Positions 18,067-27,281 of a stretch of DNA of 64,000 nucleotides are shown in pieces. Below the pieces are notes generated by a model, which did not search any database, was not told the origin of the DNA, and was given only the letters and a program-made list of their open reading frames with translations. The stretch is from NCBI GenBank assembly GCA_017419165.1, contig JAFOLW010000029.1:1-64000 (forward strand). Reading direction: 5' to 3'. Positions within the stretch are counted from its first letter, which is position 1. Every line of letters starts with the position of its first letter. The position numbers and the translations under genes were made by a program. Source of the stretch: Erysipelotrichaceae bacterium. GTDB lineage: Bacteria > Bacillota_I > Bacilli_A > Erysipelotrichales > Erysipelotrichaceae.

Positions 18067-19152
18067 ATGGAACTGAAAACACCTCTTTACGATGCCCACG
18101 TGAAGGCCGGCGGCAGGATCGTGCCGTTTGCCGGATACCTGCTGCCTGTCCAGTATGAAGGCGTGATCGCCGAACATCTGGCGGTACGGCAGGAAGCGGG
18201 CCTTTTTGATGTTTCGCACATGGGCGAGATCACCTTCAAAGGAAAAGGTGCCCTTGCCTCACTGAACCATCTGCTGACCAACGATTACACCAAGATGCCT
18301 CTGGGCAAGGTGCGTTACGGCATCCTGTGTTATGAGGACGGCGGTGTTTGCGACGACTTGCTGGTGTACAAGTTCGGTGAAGAAGACTACTTCATCGTCG
18401 TCAATGCATCCAACCGTCACAAGGACTTTGCCTGGATGAAGGATCATATCCTGGAAGACACGGAGATCAAGGACATCTCCGATTCCGTTGCCCAGGTCGC
18501 CTTGCAGGGACCGCGGTCGTATGAGATCATCTCCAAACTGATGAAGGAAGAAGACATCCCGCAGAAATACTACACGGCGAAACGCGACGTCAAAGTCGGC
18601 GATATCAACTGCATCATCTCCTATACCGGCTATACCGGGGAGAGCGGCTATGAGATCTATGTGGAAAACAAGGATGCCGAAAAGCTCTGGGATCTGCTTC
18701 TGGAGACCGGCAGGGAATACGGTCTGCGGCCTTGCGGGCTCGGGGCGCGAGATACGCTGCGTCTGGAGGCTTCGATGCCGTTGTACGGTCACGAGATGGA
18801 TGAGACGATCACACCGCTGGAGACCGGTCTGGATTACGGCGTCAAGATGAACAAGGAAGACTTCATCGGCAAGAAGGCCTTGCAGGAAAAAGGCGAACCG
18901 AAGATCTGCCGGGTCGGCTTACGGATCATCGACAAGGGCGTATTGAGAGAACACCAGGACGTCTATGTCGGTGAAGAAAAGATCGGTCATACGACCAGCG
19001 GCACTTATTCGCCGCTGTTCAAGACGTCGATCGCCATGGCGCTGATCGACAAAAAGTATTCGGCTGTCGGACAGACCGTCGAGGTCGATGTCCGCGGAAG
19101 AAGACTGAAAGCTGAGATCGTTGAGATGCCTTTCTATAAGAGGGAAAGATAA
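18067..19152 (+). CDS. gcvT: Aminomethyltransferase, glycine cleavage T protein
   Basis: A 361-residue T protein. It moves the aminomethyl carbon from lipoylated H protein to tetrahydrofolate and releases ammonia. Seen: N-terminal LYDAHVKAGGRIVPFAG, SHMGEI, TGYTGESGYEI and GLGARDTLRLEA motifs of the family in the right order; full usual length. AAAGGAGAG precedes the ATG. First gene after the glycine riboswitch, and gcvH follows after 17 bases. Confidence 0.96.
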   Translation: MELKTPLYDAHVKAGGRIVPFAGYLLPVQYEGVIAEHLAVRQEAGLFDVSHMGEITFKGKGALASLNHLLTNDYTKMPLGKVRYGILCYEDGGVCDDLLVYKFGEEDYFIVVNASNRHKDFAWMKDHILEDTEIKDISDSVAQVALQGPRSYEIISKLMKEEDIPQKYYTAKRDVKVGDINCIISYTGYTGESGYEIYVENKDAEKLWDLLLETGREYGLRPCGLGARDTLRLEASMPLYGHEMDETITPLETGLDYGVKMNKEDFIGKKALQEKGEPKICRVGLRIIDKGVLREHQDVYVGEEKIGHTTSGTYSPLFKTSIAMALIDKKYSAVGQTVEVDVRGRRLKAEIVEMPFYKRER

Positions 19153-19169
19153 ACATAAGGAGGGGAAAC

Positions 19170-19550
19170 ATGTTTAAGAATCCGGAAGAACTCAAGTATA
19201 CCAAGACCCATGAATGGGTAAAAGAAGAAGACGGCTTATGGACCGTCGGTCTGACTGATTTTGCGCAGGACGCTTTAGGCGATATCGTCTTCGTCAATCT
19301 GCCTTCGGTCGGCGATGAAGTCAAAGCCGGGGAAGTCTTCTGCGATGTCGAGTCCGTCAAGGCGGTCTCCGATGTTTATTCACCGGTCAGCGGTGTCATC
19401 GAAGAAGTCAACGACGCTTTGACCGATGATCCGGCCCTGGTCAACAACGACTGCTACGGTGCCTGGTTTATCAAGGTGAAAGACGTGAACGGGGAAGACG
19501 AGCTGCTCGATGCGGCTGCCTACGAAGAATTCTGCAAGAGCGAGGCATAG
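19170..19550 (+). CDS. gcvH: Glycine cleavage H protein
   Basis: A 126-residue lipoyl carrier. Lys64 in VESVKAVSD is the lipoylation site; THEWVKEE at the N-terminus and NDALTDDPALVN after it are family segments. It shuttles the aminomethyl intermediate between P, T and L proteins. AAGGAGGGG precedes the ATG. The lipoate ligase encoded four genes downstream probably modifies it. Confidence 0.96.
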   Translation: MFKNPEELKYTKTHEWVKEEDGLWTVGLTDFAQDALGDIVFVNLPSVGDEVKAGEVFCDVESVKAVSDVYSPVSGVIEEVNDALTDDPALVNNDCYGAWFIKVKDVNGEDELLDAAAYEEFCKSEA

Positions 19551-19552
19551 CC

Positions 19553-20863
19553 ATGGGCAGATACATTCCTGAAACGCAAAGCGAACAGGAATCGATGTTG
19601 AAAGACATCGGGCTTTCGAGCATCGATGATCTTTATTCGATGGTACCGAAAGAGGTCCTGCTCAAGGATCTCCGGCTGCCGGCGGGAAAAAGCGAGATGG
19701 AGGTCCTTGAAGAGATCTCCGGGATCGCCGGAAAAGACCTGGTCTACGATCAGATCTACCGCGGCGGAGGCGTCTATAAACACTACATTCCGGCCATCGT
19801 CTCCTACATCACTTCCAAGGAAGAGTTCCTGACCGCTTATACACCATATCAGGCTGAGATCTCACAGGGGGTCCTGCAGTCGATCTTCGAATACCAGACC
19901 CAGATCTGCGAACTGACCGGCCTGGATGTTTCCAATGCTTCCGTCTATGACGGTGCGGTAGCTGCAGCCGAAGCTCTGTTCATGACGCTGGAGAGAAACA
20001 AGGACGAAGTCCTGGTCTCCGATACCACTGATCCGGAAACGCTGGAAGTCATGAAGACCTATTGCGAGAGCCGCAATGTGAAGCTCACGCTTCTGAAGTC
20101 CAAAGATCATAAGACCGACATCGATGAGGTCATGGCGCATCTGAACGAGAGGACTGCCTGCCTCTATGTCGAAAGTCCCAACCGCTACGGTCTGATCGAA
20201 GATACGGAAGACTTCGCCTCCCTGGTCCACGAACATAAGGCGAAGATGATACAGGGCTGCGATCCGATCGCCTTGGTCCTGTACAAGACACCGGGAGAGA
20301 TGGATGTTGATATCGCCGTCGGCGAAGGCCAGCAGCTGGGCATGCCGATGGGTTTCGGCGGACCGTATCTCGGTTTCATGGCTTGCAAGAAAGAACTGAT
20401 GCGCAAGCTTCCGGGCAGGATCGTCGGACAGACGGAAGATCATGAAGGAAGAAGGGCTTATGTTCTGACTCTGCAGGCCAGGGAACAGCACATCCGCCGG
20501 GAAAAGGCGTCATCCAACATCTGTTCCAACGAGGCCTTATGTGCTATGACCGCTTCGGTCTATCTGGCGGCGATGGGCCCTGCGGGCATGGAGAAGCTGG
20601 CACTGAGCTGCTACAACAATGCCCGTTATCTGGAAGGCAGACTGAAAGAGCTCGGTTTCGTGAGAAAAGACGAAGGGGAATACTTCGACGAGTTCCTGAC
20701 TTCTTCGCCGGTCGATCCGGATCTGCTGGAAGAAAAACTTTCGAAACACAAGATCCTATCCGGCCTGAAGGTCGATGATCAGATCCTCTGGTGTGCGACG
20801 GAAGTCAATACGAAAGAAAAGATCGATGCGTTCATCGATGTTTTGAAGGAGGTGCTGTCATGA
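19553..20863 (+). CDS. gcvPA: Glycine dehydrogenase (decarboxylating) subunit 1
   Basis: A 436-residue alpha half of the split P protein, typical of Gram-positive bacteria. IPETQSEQESMLKDIGL at the start, YTPYQAEISQG and EASSNICSNEAL-like (KASSNICSNEAL) motifs identify it. Together with the beta subunit it decarboxylates glycine. Starts 2 bases after gcvH and overlaps gcvPB by ATGA, so expression is tightly coupled. Confidence 0.96.
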   Translation: MGRYIPETQSEQESMLKDIGLSSIDDLYSMVPKEVLLKDLRLPAGKSEMEVLEEISGIAGKDLVYDQIYRGGGVYKHYIPAIVSYITSKEEFLTAYTPYQAEISQGVLQSIFEYQTQICELTGLDVSNASVYDGAVAAAEALFMTLERNKDEVLVSDTTDPETLEVMKTYCESRNVKLTLLKSKDHKTDIDEVMAHLNERTACLYVESPNRYGLIEDTEDFASLVHEHKAKMIQGCDPIALVLYKTPGEMDVDIAVGEGQQLGMPMGFGGPYLGFMACKKELMRKLPGRIVGQTEDHEGRRAYVLTLQAREQHIRREKASSNICSNEALCAMTASVYLAAMGPAGMEKLALSCYNNARYLEGRLKELGFVRKDEGEYFDEFLTSSPVDPDLLEEKLSKHKILSGLKVDDQILWCATEVNTKEKIDAFIDVLKEVLS

Positions 20864-22296
20864 AGCTCCTGTTTGAACAAAGCAAGACCGGCCGGGGCAT
20901 GGACTATCTTCCGGAAGTGAAGACCGGAAACGCAAGACCGACGGGCAGCTATGCCCGTGTCAGCAAGCCGCGTCTTCCGGAGATCAGCGAAGTCGATCTG
21001 TCGAGACACTATACGCAGTTGGCCAAGCAGACCCACGGTGTGAATGACGGTTTCTATCCTCTGGGTTCCTGCACGATGAAATACAATCCGCGGGTCGATG
21101 AAGCGGCGGCTTCTTTAAGAGGTTTCACCGACATCCATCCTCTGCAGCCGTTGAAGACCGTACAAGGTGCTTTGGAAGTCTTGTATAAAGCGGAAAAGCT
21201 TTTATGTGAGATCACCGGCATGGATGCCATGACGTTTGAACCGGCAGCCGGTGCACATGGCGAATATACGGGCCTTCTGCTGATACGGAGGTATCATCAG
21301 GACCGCCATGACGAAAAACGCGTCAACATCATCGTTCCGGACTCCGCCCACGGCACCAATCCGGCGAGTGCGGCGATGGCCGGTTTCAAGGTCGTCAACA
21401 TCCCGTCCGATGCAAACGGCGGCGTCGATCTGAGCGCACTAAGAAATGCGGTCGGTGAAGATACGGCCGGTCTGATGCTGACGAATCCGAACACCTTAGG
21501 TCTGTTCGACCCGAATATCCTGGAGATCACGAAGATCGTCCACGAGGCCGGCGGCTTATGTTACTACGACGGCGCCAACCTCAATGCGGTCATGGGTCGG
21601 GTACGGCCGGGCGATATGGGCTTCGACTGTGTCCATCTCAACCTGCATAAGACCTTTGCGACACCGCACGGCGGCGGCGGTCCGGGTTCCGGTCCGGTCG
21701 GCTGCAAAGACTTCCTGAAGAAGTTTTTACCGAAGCACCATGTGGAGCATTGTGAAGAAGGCTACCGCTTTGCCGATCCGGAAAAGACCCTGGGTCAGGT
21801 CCGGAGTTTCTACGGCAACTTCTTAGTCGTCGTCAAGGCTCTGACTTACATCCTGACATTAGGCAAGGAAGGTATCCGAGAGGCTTCCGGCAAGGCCGTG
21901 CTCAACGCCAACTACATGATGAACAAGCTCAAAGGTTCCTATCATGTGGCTTACGATCAGATCTGCATGCACGAATTCGTTCTGTCTCTGGAAGATCTGA
22001 AGAAGGAAACCGGTGTTTCCGCGATGGACATCGCCAAAGGTTCTTTGGACTACGGCATCCATCCGCCGACGATGTATTTCCCTCTGATCGTGCATGAAGC
22101 ACTGATGTTCGAACCGACGGAGACCGAAAGCAGGCAGGTCATCGACGAAGCGGTCAGGATCTATCTTGAGCTTTACAAGAAAGCACACGAGGATCCGGAC
22201 TACCTGCACGGCGCTCCGCACAAGTGCCCGATCGGCCGTCCGGACGAGACCAAGGCGGCCAGAGAACCGGTCTTGAAATATCGATTTGATGAATAG
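20860..22296 (+). CDS. gcvPB: Glycine dehydrogenase (decarboxylating) subunit 2
   Basis: A 478-residue beta half of the P protein, carrying the pyridoxal-phosphate lysine, Lys264, in NLHKTFATPHGGGGPG. The start at 20860 was chosen because AAGGAGG lies 9 bases upstream and it overlaps the gcvPA stop; the longer frame from 20791 would run deep into gcvPA. It releases CO2 and loads the aminomethyl group on GcvH. The lplA start lies inside its last codons. Confidence 0.96.
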   Translation: MKLLFEQSKTGRGMDYLPEVKTGNARPTGSYARVSKPRLPEISEVDLSRHYTQLAKQTHGVNDGFYPLGSCTMKYNPRVDEAAASLRGFTDIHPLQPLKTVQGALEVLYKAEKLLCEITGMDAMTFEPAAGAHGEYTGLLLIRRYHQDRHDEKRVNIIVPDSAHGTNPASAAMAGFKVVNIPSDANGGVDLSALRNAVGEDTAGLMLTNPNTLGLFDPNILEITKIVHEAGGLCYYDGANLNAVMGRVRPGDMGFDCVHLNLHKTFATPHGGGGPGSGPVGCKDFLKKFLPKHHVEHCEEGYRFADPEKTLGQVRSFYGNFLVVVKALTYILTLGKEGIREASGKAVLNANYMMNKLKGSYHVAYDQICMHEFVLSLEDLKKETGVSAMDIAKGSLDYGIHPPTMYFPLIVHEALMFEPTETESRQVIDEAVRIYLELYKKAHEDPDYLHGAPHKCPIGRPDETKAAREPVLKYRFDE

Positions 22297-23239
22297 ACTT
22301 TCACTGTACATCTCCGATTCGTTCGATGTCTTCCGCAACCAGGCTTTGGAATCTTATTTTCTTTCCGAAGTCAGAGAAGGGGAAGTCATCCTTTATCTGT
22401 GGCGCAACGAGAATATGGTCGTCATCGGAAAGAATCAGGATGCGTACAGTGAATGCGATGTAAAAACACTGGAAGAAGAAAACGGCTGCCTCGCCCGCAG
22501 GATATCGGGCGGAGGCGCCGTTTATCATGATACGGGAAATCTGAACTTCACTTTCCTCAGTTCCGCCGAAGACTTCGATGTCGGCCGGCAGGATGACGTC
22601 CTGCTGAAAGCACTGCGTGACCTGGGCATCTGGGCGGAAAAAAACGGAAGGAACGACCTGCTGATCGACGGCAGGAAGTTCTCCGGTCATGCCTATCACA
22701 AAGGGAAGAAGGCCTGTCTGCACCACGGAACGCTGATGCTTGAAGTGGATGAAGAAAAACTGTCGAAGTATCTTCATGTATCGAAGCTCAAGCTCCGCAG
22801 CAAGAACGTGTCTTCGGTCAAATCACGGATCATCAATCTGAAAAGCGTGAAGGAAGATCTGGATGTGGCGATGCTGCAGGAGGCACTGATCAAGGCGGCG
22901 GAAGCCGTCTATGAAGTCCCTGCTTCACGGATCGCAAAGATCGATGAAGAAAAGATCGAAGGACTGCGGAAAAAGTTTGCCGATCCTTCCTGGCGCTATG
23001 GAAAGACTTACGAGTTTCCTTACGTGAAAGAAGGACGTTTTGACTGGGGAACGGTCAAAGTATGTTTCGCTGTGAAGGAAGATGTGATCGAAGATGCCGT
23101 CATCTACAGTGATGCGCTCGACGAGACGCTCTTCGACGGTTTTGCAAAAAGACTGATCGGAAAGAAACTGAGTGAAGCCGGCAGTGAAAAAGAAGAAGAA
23201 AGGGAAGTCATCTCCCTGATGAAAGAGGTAGAACTATGA
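22289..23239 (+). CDS. lplA: Lipoate-protein ligase A
   Basis: A 316-residue lipoate ligase: RRISGGGAVYHDTGNLNFTF is the lipoyl-AMP binding signature, and the conserved Lys of the HGTLM region follows at KFSGHAYHKGKK. It attaches free lipoate to GcvH and other E2 domains. Both the N-terminal catalytic and C-terminal accessory domains are present. The start overlaps the end of gcvPB and has no own ribosome site, so it depends on upstream translation. lpdA overlaps its stop codon. Confidence 0.93.
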   Translation: MNRLSLYISDSFDVFRNQALESYFLSEVREGEVILYLWRNENMVVIGKNQDAYSECDVKTLEEENGCLARRISGGGAVYHDTGNLNFTFLSSAEDFDVGRQDDVLLKALRDLGIWAEKNGRNDLLIDGRKFSGHAYHKGKKACLHHGTLMLEVDEEKLSKYLHVSKLKLRSKNVSSVKSRIINLKSVKEDLDVAMLQEALIKAAEAVYEVPASRIAKIDEEKIEGLRKKFADPSWRYGKTYEFPYVKEGRFDWGTVKVCFAVKEDVIEDAVIYSDALDETLFDGFAKRLIGKKLSEAGSEKEEEREVISLMKEVEL

Positions 23240-24573
23240 GATATGACGTAGCGGTCATCGGCGGCGGACCGGGAGGATATACGGCTGCCCACAAGGCGGC
23301 GAAAAACGGTCTGAAGACGGTCTTGTTTGAAATGGACAAACTTGGCGGCACCTGTCTCAACCGGGGCTGCATCCCGACCAAGGCGCTGATCGAGGCTGCG
23401 CATCTTTATAAGCGGGCGAAAGAAGCCGGTCTTTACGGTCTTCATCTGGACGGATCCTTCGACTATGAGAAGATCAGTGAACGAAGAGATGAGGTCGTAG
23501 CGAAACTGAGGAGCGGCGTGGAAAAGATGCTGAAGGCCGACAAGGTCGATGTGATCTACGGAAGGGCGAAGCTTATTGAAAAGGACAAGATCCTTTGTAA
23601 CGATGAGACCTATGAAGCCGATCATGTCATCCTGGCTGCCGGCTCTGTGCCTTCATCGATCCCAGTGGAAGGAAAGGAGCTTGCGATCACTTCCAATGAG
23701 ATCCTGGAGGGACGCCGTCCGCTTCCGGAGTCATTGGTCGTCATCGGCGGAGGCGTCATCGGCGCGGAGATCTCCGATGCCCTGAACTGCCTCGGCTGCA
23801 AGATCACGGTCATCGAGATGGCCGACCGGCTGATCCCGACGATGGACAGGGACCTGGGACAGCGGCTGGGCATGTTTTTCAAGAAGAAGGGCATCGATGT
23901 CCGCCTTTCCTGTGCCGTGAAGAAGATCGAAGAGGATGGCGGCGGCAAGAAGGTCATCTACGAAGACAAGGCCGGCAAGCTCAATGAAGTCTGCGCCAAG
24001 GAAGTCTTACTGGCATCGGGAAGAAGAGCCAACATTGAAGGCCTTGTTGAAGAGACACTTGGTCTGAAGATACAGCGGGGCATCGAAGGCGATACGCTTG
24101 GTCTGACCAACATCGAAAACGTCTATGTGATCGGCGATGCCAAGGCCGGCAACATACAGCTGGCCCATGTGGCGGAAAGCCAAGGAAAAAATGTCATCGA
24201 TGCGATCCTGAAGAGGGAAGCTTCGATCGATCTTTCGGTGATCCCTTCCGGTATCTATACCGATCCGGAGATCGCTGCCGTCGGGATCAAAGAAGACGAG
24301 CTCAAAGAAAAAGGCATCCCTTATACCGTGAAGAAGGCACTGACCGGTGCCAACGGCAGATGTCTGATCGAGAATGCCGAGAGCGGTTTTGTGAAATTGT
24401 TGTGTGTCGATGAGGTCATCGTCGGCGGAGCGATCGTGGCTCCGCATGCGACGGAACTCATCGGTGAGCTGGCTGCGGCGGTGGAAAAGAAACTGACTCT
24501 GAAACAGCTTGCTCAAGTCGTCCATCCGCATCCGACGATCTGCGAAATGATCAAAGATGCAGCGAGCGAATAG
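23236..24573 (+). CDS. lpdA: Dihydrolipoyl dehydrogenase (L protein)
   Basis: A 445-residue flavoprotein disulfide reductase. FAD-binding GGGPGGYTAA at residues 9-18, redox Cys40 and Cys45 in GGTCLNRGCIPTK, NAD-binding GGGVIGAE, and the catalytic HPHPT near the C-terminus are all intact. It reoxidises dihydrolipoyl GcvH. No N-terminal lipoyl domain. The start overlaps the lplA stop by ATGA, so all catalytic parts of glycine cleavage are in one transcript. Confidence 0.95.
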   Translation: MRYDVAVIGGGPGGYTAAHKAAKNGLKTVLFEMDKLGGTCLNRGCIPTKALIEAAHLYKRAKEAGLYGLHLDGSFDYEKISERRDEVVAKLRSGVEKMLKADKVDVIYGRAKLIEKDKILCNDETYEADHVILAAGSVPSSIPVEGKELAITSNEILEGRRPLPESLVVIGGGVIGAEISDALNCLGCKITVIEMADRLIPTMDRDLGQRLGMFFKKKGIDVRLSCAVKKIEEDGGGKKVIYEDKAGKLNEVCAKEVLLASGRRANIEGLVEETLGLKIQRGIEGDTLGLTNIENVYVIGDAKAGNIQLAHVAESQGKNVIDAILKREASIDLSVIPSGIYTDPEIAAVGIKEDELKEKGIPYTVKKALTGANGRCLIENAESGFVKLLCVDEVIVGGAIVAPHATELIGELAAAVEKKLTLKQLAQVVHPHPTICEMIKDAASE

Positions 24574-24595
24574 AGAATAAGAAGGAGATTTTAAA

Positions 24596-24805
24596 ATGAC
24601 GGAACTCAGAAAACAGAATGAAGTGAAGAAGGAAAACGCTACGACCTTATTTGAAGACGTATATGTCTGCCCGAACTGCGGCAACAGGAAGATCGAGGTC
24701 TCAACATCATTCAAAGATGCCAGGATCGTCAAGACCTGCCGCTGTCTGAGCTGTGATCATCGCTGGAACAACATCGATGCATCTTCATCCGAAACTTTAA
24801 GCTGA
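24596..24805 (+). CDS. Small zinc-ribbon protein
   Basis: A 69-residue protein with CPNCG at residues 28-32 and CLSCDHRW at 51-58, the two knuckles of a TFIIS-like zinc ribbon. AAGGAGA lies 9 bases before the ATG. It follows lpdA by 22 bases and precedes the terminator, so it is the last gene of the gcv transcript. I know no role for such a protein in glycine cleavage; nucleic-acid binding is the usual function of the fold. Confidence 0.75.
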   Translation: MTELRKQNEVKKENATTLFEDVYVCPNCGNRKIEVSTSFKDARIVKTCRCLSCDHRWNNIDASSSETLS

Positions 24806-24815
24806 TCTGACATTG

Positions 24816-24845
24816 CAGCACTGCCTGAAGGCGGTGCTGTTTTTG
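24816..24845 (+). terminator. Terminator of the gcv operon
   Basis: CAGCACTGCC (24816-24825) pairs with GGCGGTGCTG (24830-24839) with a TGAA loop and TTTTTG behind. Confidence 0.88.
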
Positions 24846-24871
24846 TCAAAAAAAGCCCTTTTGACAAGAGC

Positions 24872-25060
24872 TCATTTGGATCTGGCAAAAATGAAGTAAT
24901 AGGTCACCCCGCCTAAGAACAGCGGGTTGAGCAGGTCGTTGGAAAAGGAAAAGCGGTAAGGTCTGTGCAGGAAGGCAAAACAGACAAGATAATCCAGGAT
25001 ATTGTAGACAGCGAAGAATACGAGTACGTATAGGATGCCGTTGAGCAGTTTCTTGTTCAT
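24872..25060 (-). CDS. Small two-helix membrane protein
   Basis: A 62-residue protein with two hydrophobic segments (about residues 7-30 and 43-58) and a basic end (FARSK). AGGAGGA lies 9 bases before the ATG, which supports it as a real gene. Family not recognised. It stands alone between the gcv terminator and the his operon. Confidence 0.65.
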   Translation of the reverse strand: MNKKLLNGILYVLVFFAVYNILDYLVCFAFLHRPYRFSFSNDLLNPLFLGGVTYYFIFARSK

Positions 25061-25140
25061 GGATGATGTTCCTCCTGTAAGCCTATTTTATGCGGGAAAC
25101 AACAAGTCTCTGACAAGAACGTGTATGTTTTTTGTAAAGT

Positions 25141-25866
25141 TCATTCGAAGCGTCCGACGTTGGCGGTCGTGTGGGCATCGGAAGAATCGATGTAATATCC
25201 GCCTAAGGAAAGAAGGTAAGAACGCATCTCTTCGTTGAGATAAGGAACGGACCGCAGACCTTTGTTGACGGCACCGTGGTTGATCTCGAAGCACTTTACA
25301 TCCTTGACCAGCTTCTCCATCGCTTTTTTCCAGGCAGAGACATAGCGGTCAGCGTGCTCATCGAAGAAGCGGTCTCCTTCATTGAACTTGGTGATCAGAT
25401 CGAAGTGGCCGACGATGTCGCAATGCGTCTTCCCATAAACGGAAGAGAGCGTTTCGTAGTAGGCTTCACATAAGGCGTACGGGTCGTTATGAAAATGGTC
25501 TTCGATGATCTTGCGAAAGACTTCTTCGTTCCAGTCGATCACCAGATACTTCCCGTCGGCCTTGACATAGTGGACCGACCCGATGATGTAGTCGAGCCCT
25601 TCCGGGATCTTGTCGCTATAACAGTCGCATTCCAATCCGCAGAGGACTTGGATCTTTCCTTCGTATTTCTTTTTCAGCGATCCGATCTGCCGCACATAAG
25701 GTCCGTAGTCTTCGAGCTTCATGCAATAGGACGTATCGAAGGATGTGAAGGAATGATCGGAGATGCCGATGACATCCAGCCCCTTTGCGATCGCGGCTTC
25801 GATCATCTCTTCGGCGCTGTTTTCTCCGTCGGATAATACCGTGTGGGTATGCAGGTCTTTTTTCAT
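25141..25866 (-). CDS. hisK: Histidinol-phosphatase, PHP family (short C-terminus)
   Basis: A 241-residue PHP-domain phosphatase that would dephosphorylate histidinol phosphate. DLHTHTVLSDGEN, ISDHSF, CGLECDCY, GSVHYV, VGHFDL and SSDAH supply the metal ligands in family order. The protein stops 9 residues after SSDAH, whereas relatives continue about 20 residues with a final helix. The start overlaps the hisIE stop (ATGA). It is the last gene of the operon. Confidence 0.85.
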   Translation of the reverse strand: MKKDLHTHTVLSDGENSAEEMIEAAIAKGLDVIGISDHSFTSFDTSYCMKLEDYGPYVRQIGSLKKKYEGKIQVLCGLECDCYSDKIPEGLDYIIGSVHYVKADGKYLVIDWNEEVFRKIIEDHFHNDPYALCEAYYETLSSVYGKTHCDIVGHFDLITKFNEGDRFFDEHADRYVSAWKKAMEKLVKDVKCFEINHGAVNKGLRSVPYLNEEMRSYLLSLGGYYIDSSDAHTTANVGRFE

Positions 25867-26510
25867 CAAGTCATTTTCTCCTGTTTGATCTTCTTGTCGA
25901 TGACGTGTCTGGAGGCAAGTTCCTGTCCGATGTCTTCCAGGCTGATCCCCGCTTCGGTCATCAGCACCATGACGTGATAGGCCAGGTCGGCGATCTCGTA
26001 GACCGTCTCTTTCCTGTCCTGCGCTTTGGCGGCAATGATGACTTCCGTGGATTCTTCCCCGATCTTTTTCAGGATCTTGTCGAGGCCTTTTTCAAAAAGA
26101 TAGGAAGTGTAGGATCCTTCCCGCGGATCGCTTTTCCGGCCTTTGAGCAGGTCCATGAGCCCTTCATAAGTGAAGGATGGATCGCCGGCATCAAAGAGCG
26201 GATATTCGAAACAGGACTGCGTTCCCAGATGACATGCCGGACCGTCGGCTCGGACTTTGACCAGCAGACAGTCGCGGTCGCAGTCGGCGATGATCTTGAC
26301 GATATGCTGGTAATTCCCCGAAGTCTCGCCCTTGAGCCAGAGCTTTTTCCTGGAACGGCTGTAAAAACAAGTCAGTCTTTTTTTCAGAGAGATCTTCAGG
26401 CTCTCTTCGTTCATATAGGCCTGCATCAGGACTTTATTGCTTAAAGCGTCGACGACGATGGCGGGAATGAGCCCGTCTTCATTATAGTGCAGTTCACTAA
26501 GATCGATCAT
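25866..26510 (-). CDS. hisIE: Bifunctional phosphoribosyl-AMP cyclohydrolase / phosphoribosyl-ATP diphosphatase
   Basis: A 214-residue fusion. The HisI part (1 to about 110) has [22 protein letters not shown] and the Cys/His zinc segment ADGPACHLG; the HisE part (about 115-205) has [20 protein letters not shown] and YEIADLAYH. It performs steps 2 and 3 of histidine synthesis. Located between hisF and hisK, 3 bases after hisF. Confidence 0.95.
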   Translation of the reverse strand: MIDLSELHYNEDGLIPAIVVDALSNKVLMQAYMNEESLKISLKKRLTCFYSRSRKKLWLKGETSGNYQHIVKIIADCDRDCLLVKVRADGPACHLGTQSCFEYPLFDAGDPSFTYEGLMDLLKGRKSDPREGSYTSYLFEKGLDKILKKIGEESTEVIIAAKAQDRKETVYEIADLAYHVMVLMTEAGISLEDIGQELASRHVIDKKIKQEKMT

Positions 26511-26513
26511 GGT

Positions 26514-27281
26514 TCACCTTTCACAGATCCTTACGGGGATCTTTTTTCGATACATTTCTTTTTTCAGGTCGGCGATCTTCACTTCGCCGAAGTGGAAGAT
26601 CGATGCGGCAAGCCCGGCATCGACTTTGGGGAGCTGTTCAAACAGGTCGATGAAGTCCGCGATCTTTCCGGCACCGCCGGAGGCGATGACGGGGACGTTC
26701 ACCCGTTCGCAGACTTTTGTCAGCAGCGGAATGTCGAATCCTTTCTTCACGCCGTCGGTGTCGATCGAATTGACCACGACTTCTCCGGCACCGTTTCTCA
26801 CGCAGTCTTCGATCCAATCCAGGGCATCCATGCCGGTATCGATCCTTCCGCCTTTGGCGAAGACATGGAAGTCATTTCCGACCCGTTTGACATCGACCGA
26901 CAGGACGACGCACTGGTCGCCGTAGATCTTGGCCGCCCTTTGGATCAAAGAAGGATCTTTGATGGCACCGGAGTTGACGGAGACTTTGTCGGCCCCGCAC
27001 TGTAAGACCCGGTCGAAATCCGCCAAGGATCCGATGCCCCCGCCGACAGTGAGCGGGATGAAGACGTTCTCCGCGGTCTTTTTCAAGATGTCGGTAAACA
27101 GTTTCCGTCCTTCCGCGGAAGCGGTGATATCGTAGAAGACCAGTTCATCGGCTCCGGCGGAAGAATAATATTTTGCCAGAGCGACCGGTGAGTCGATGTT
27201 TTTCAGATCTTTGAAATTGATGCCTTTGACGACGTTCCCGTCTTTCACATCCAGGCAGGGGATGATGCGTTTGCTTAACAT
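26514..27281 (-). CDS. hisF: Imidazole glycerol phosphate synthase, cyclase subunit
   Basis: A 255-residue TIM barrel. The catalytic Asp residues lie in IPCLDVKDGNVVKG and SIDTDGVKKG; TVGGGIGS and IASGGAGK are phosphate-binding loops. It closes the imidazole ring using ammonia from HisH. Overlaps hisA by 7 bases. Its partner HisH is interrupted by an amber codon in this sequence. Confidence 0.95.
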   Translation of the reverse strand: MLSKRIIPCLDVKDGNVVKGINFKDLKNIDSPVALAKYYSSAGADELVFYDITASAEGRKLFTDILKKTAENVFIPLTVGGGIGSLADFDRVLQCGADKVSVNSGAIKDPSLIQRAAKIYGDQCVVLSVDVKRVGNDFHVFAKGGRIDTGMDALDWIEDCVRNGAGEVVVNSIDTDGVKKGFDIPLLTKVCERVNVPVIASGGAGKIADFIDLFEQLPKVDAGLAASIFHFGEVKIADLKKEMYRKKIPVRICER

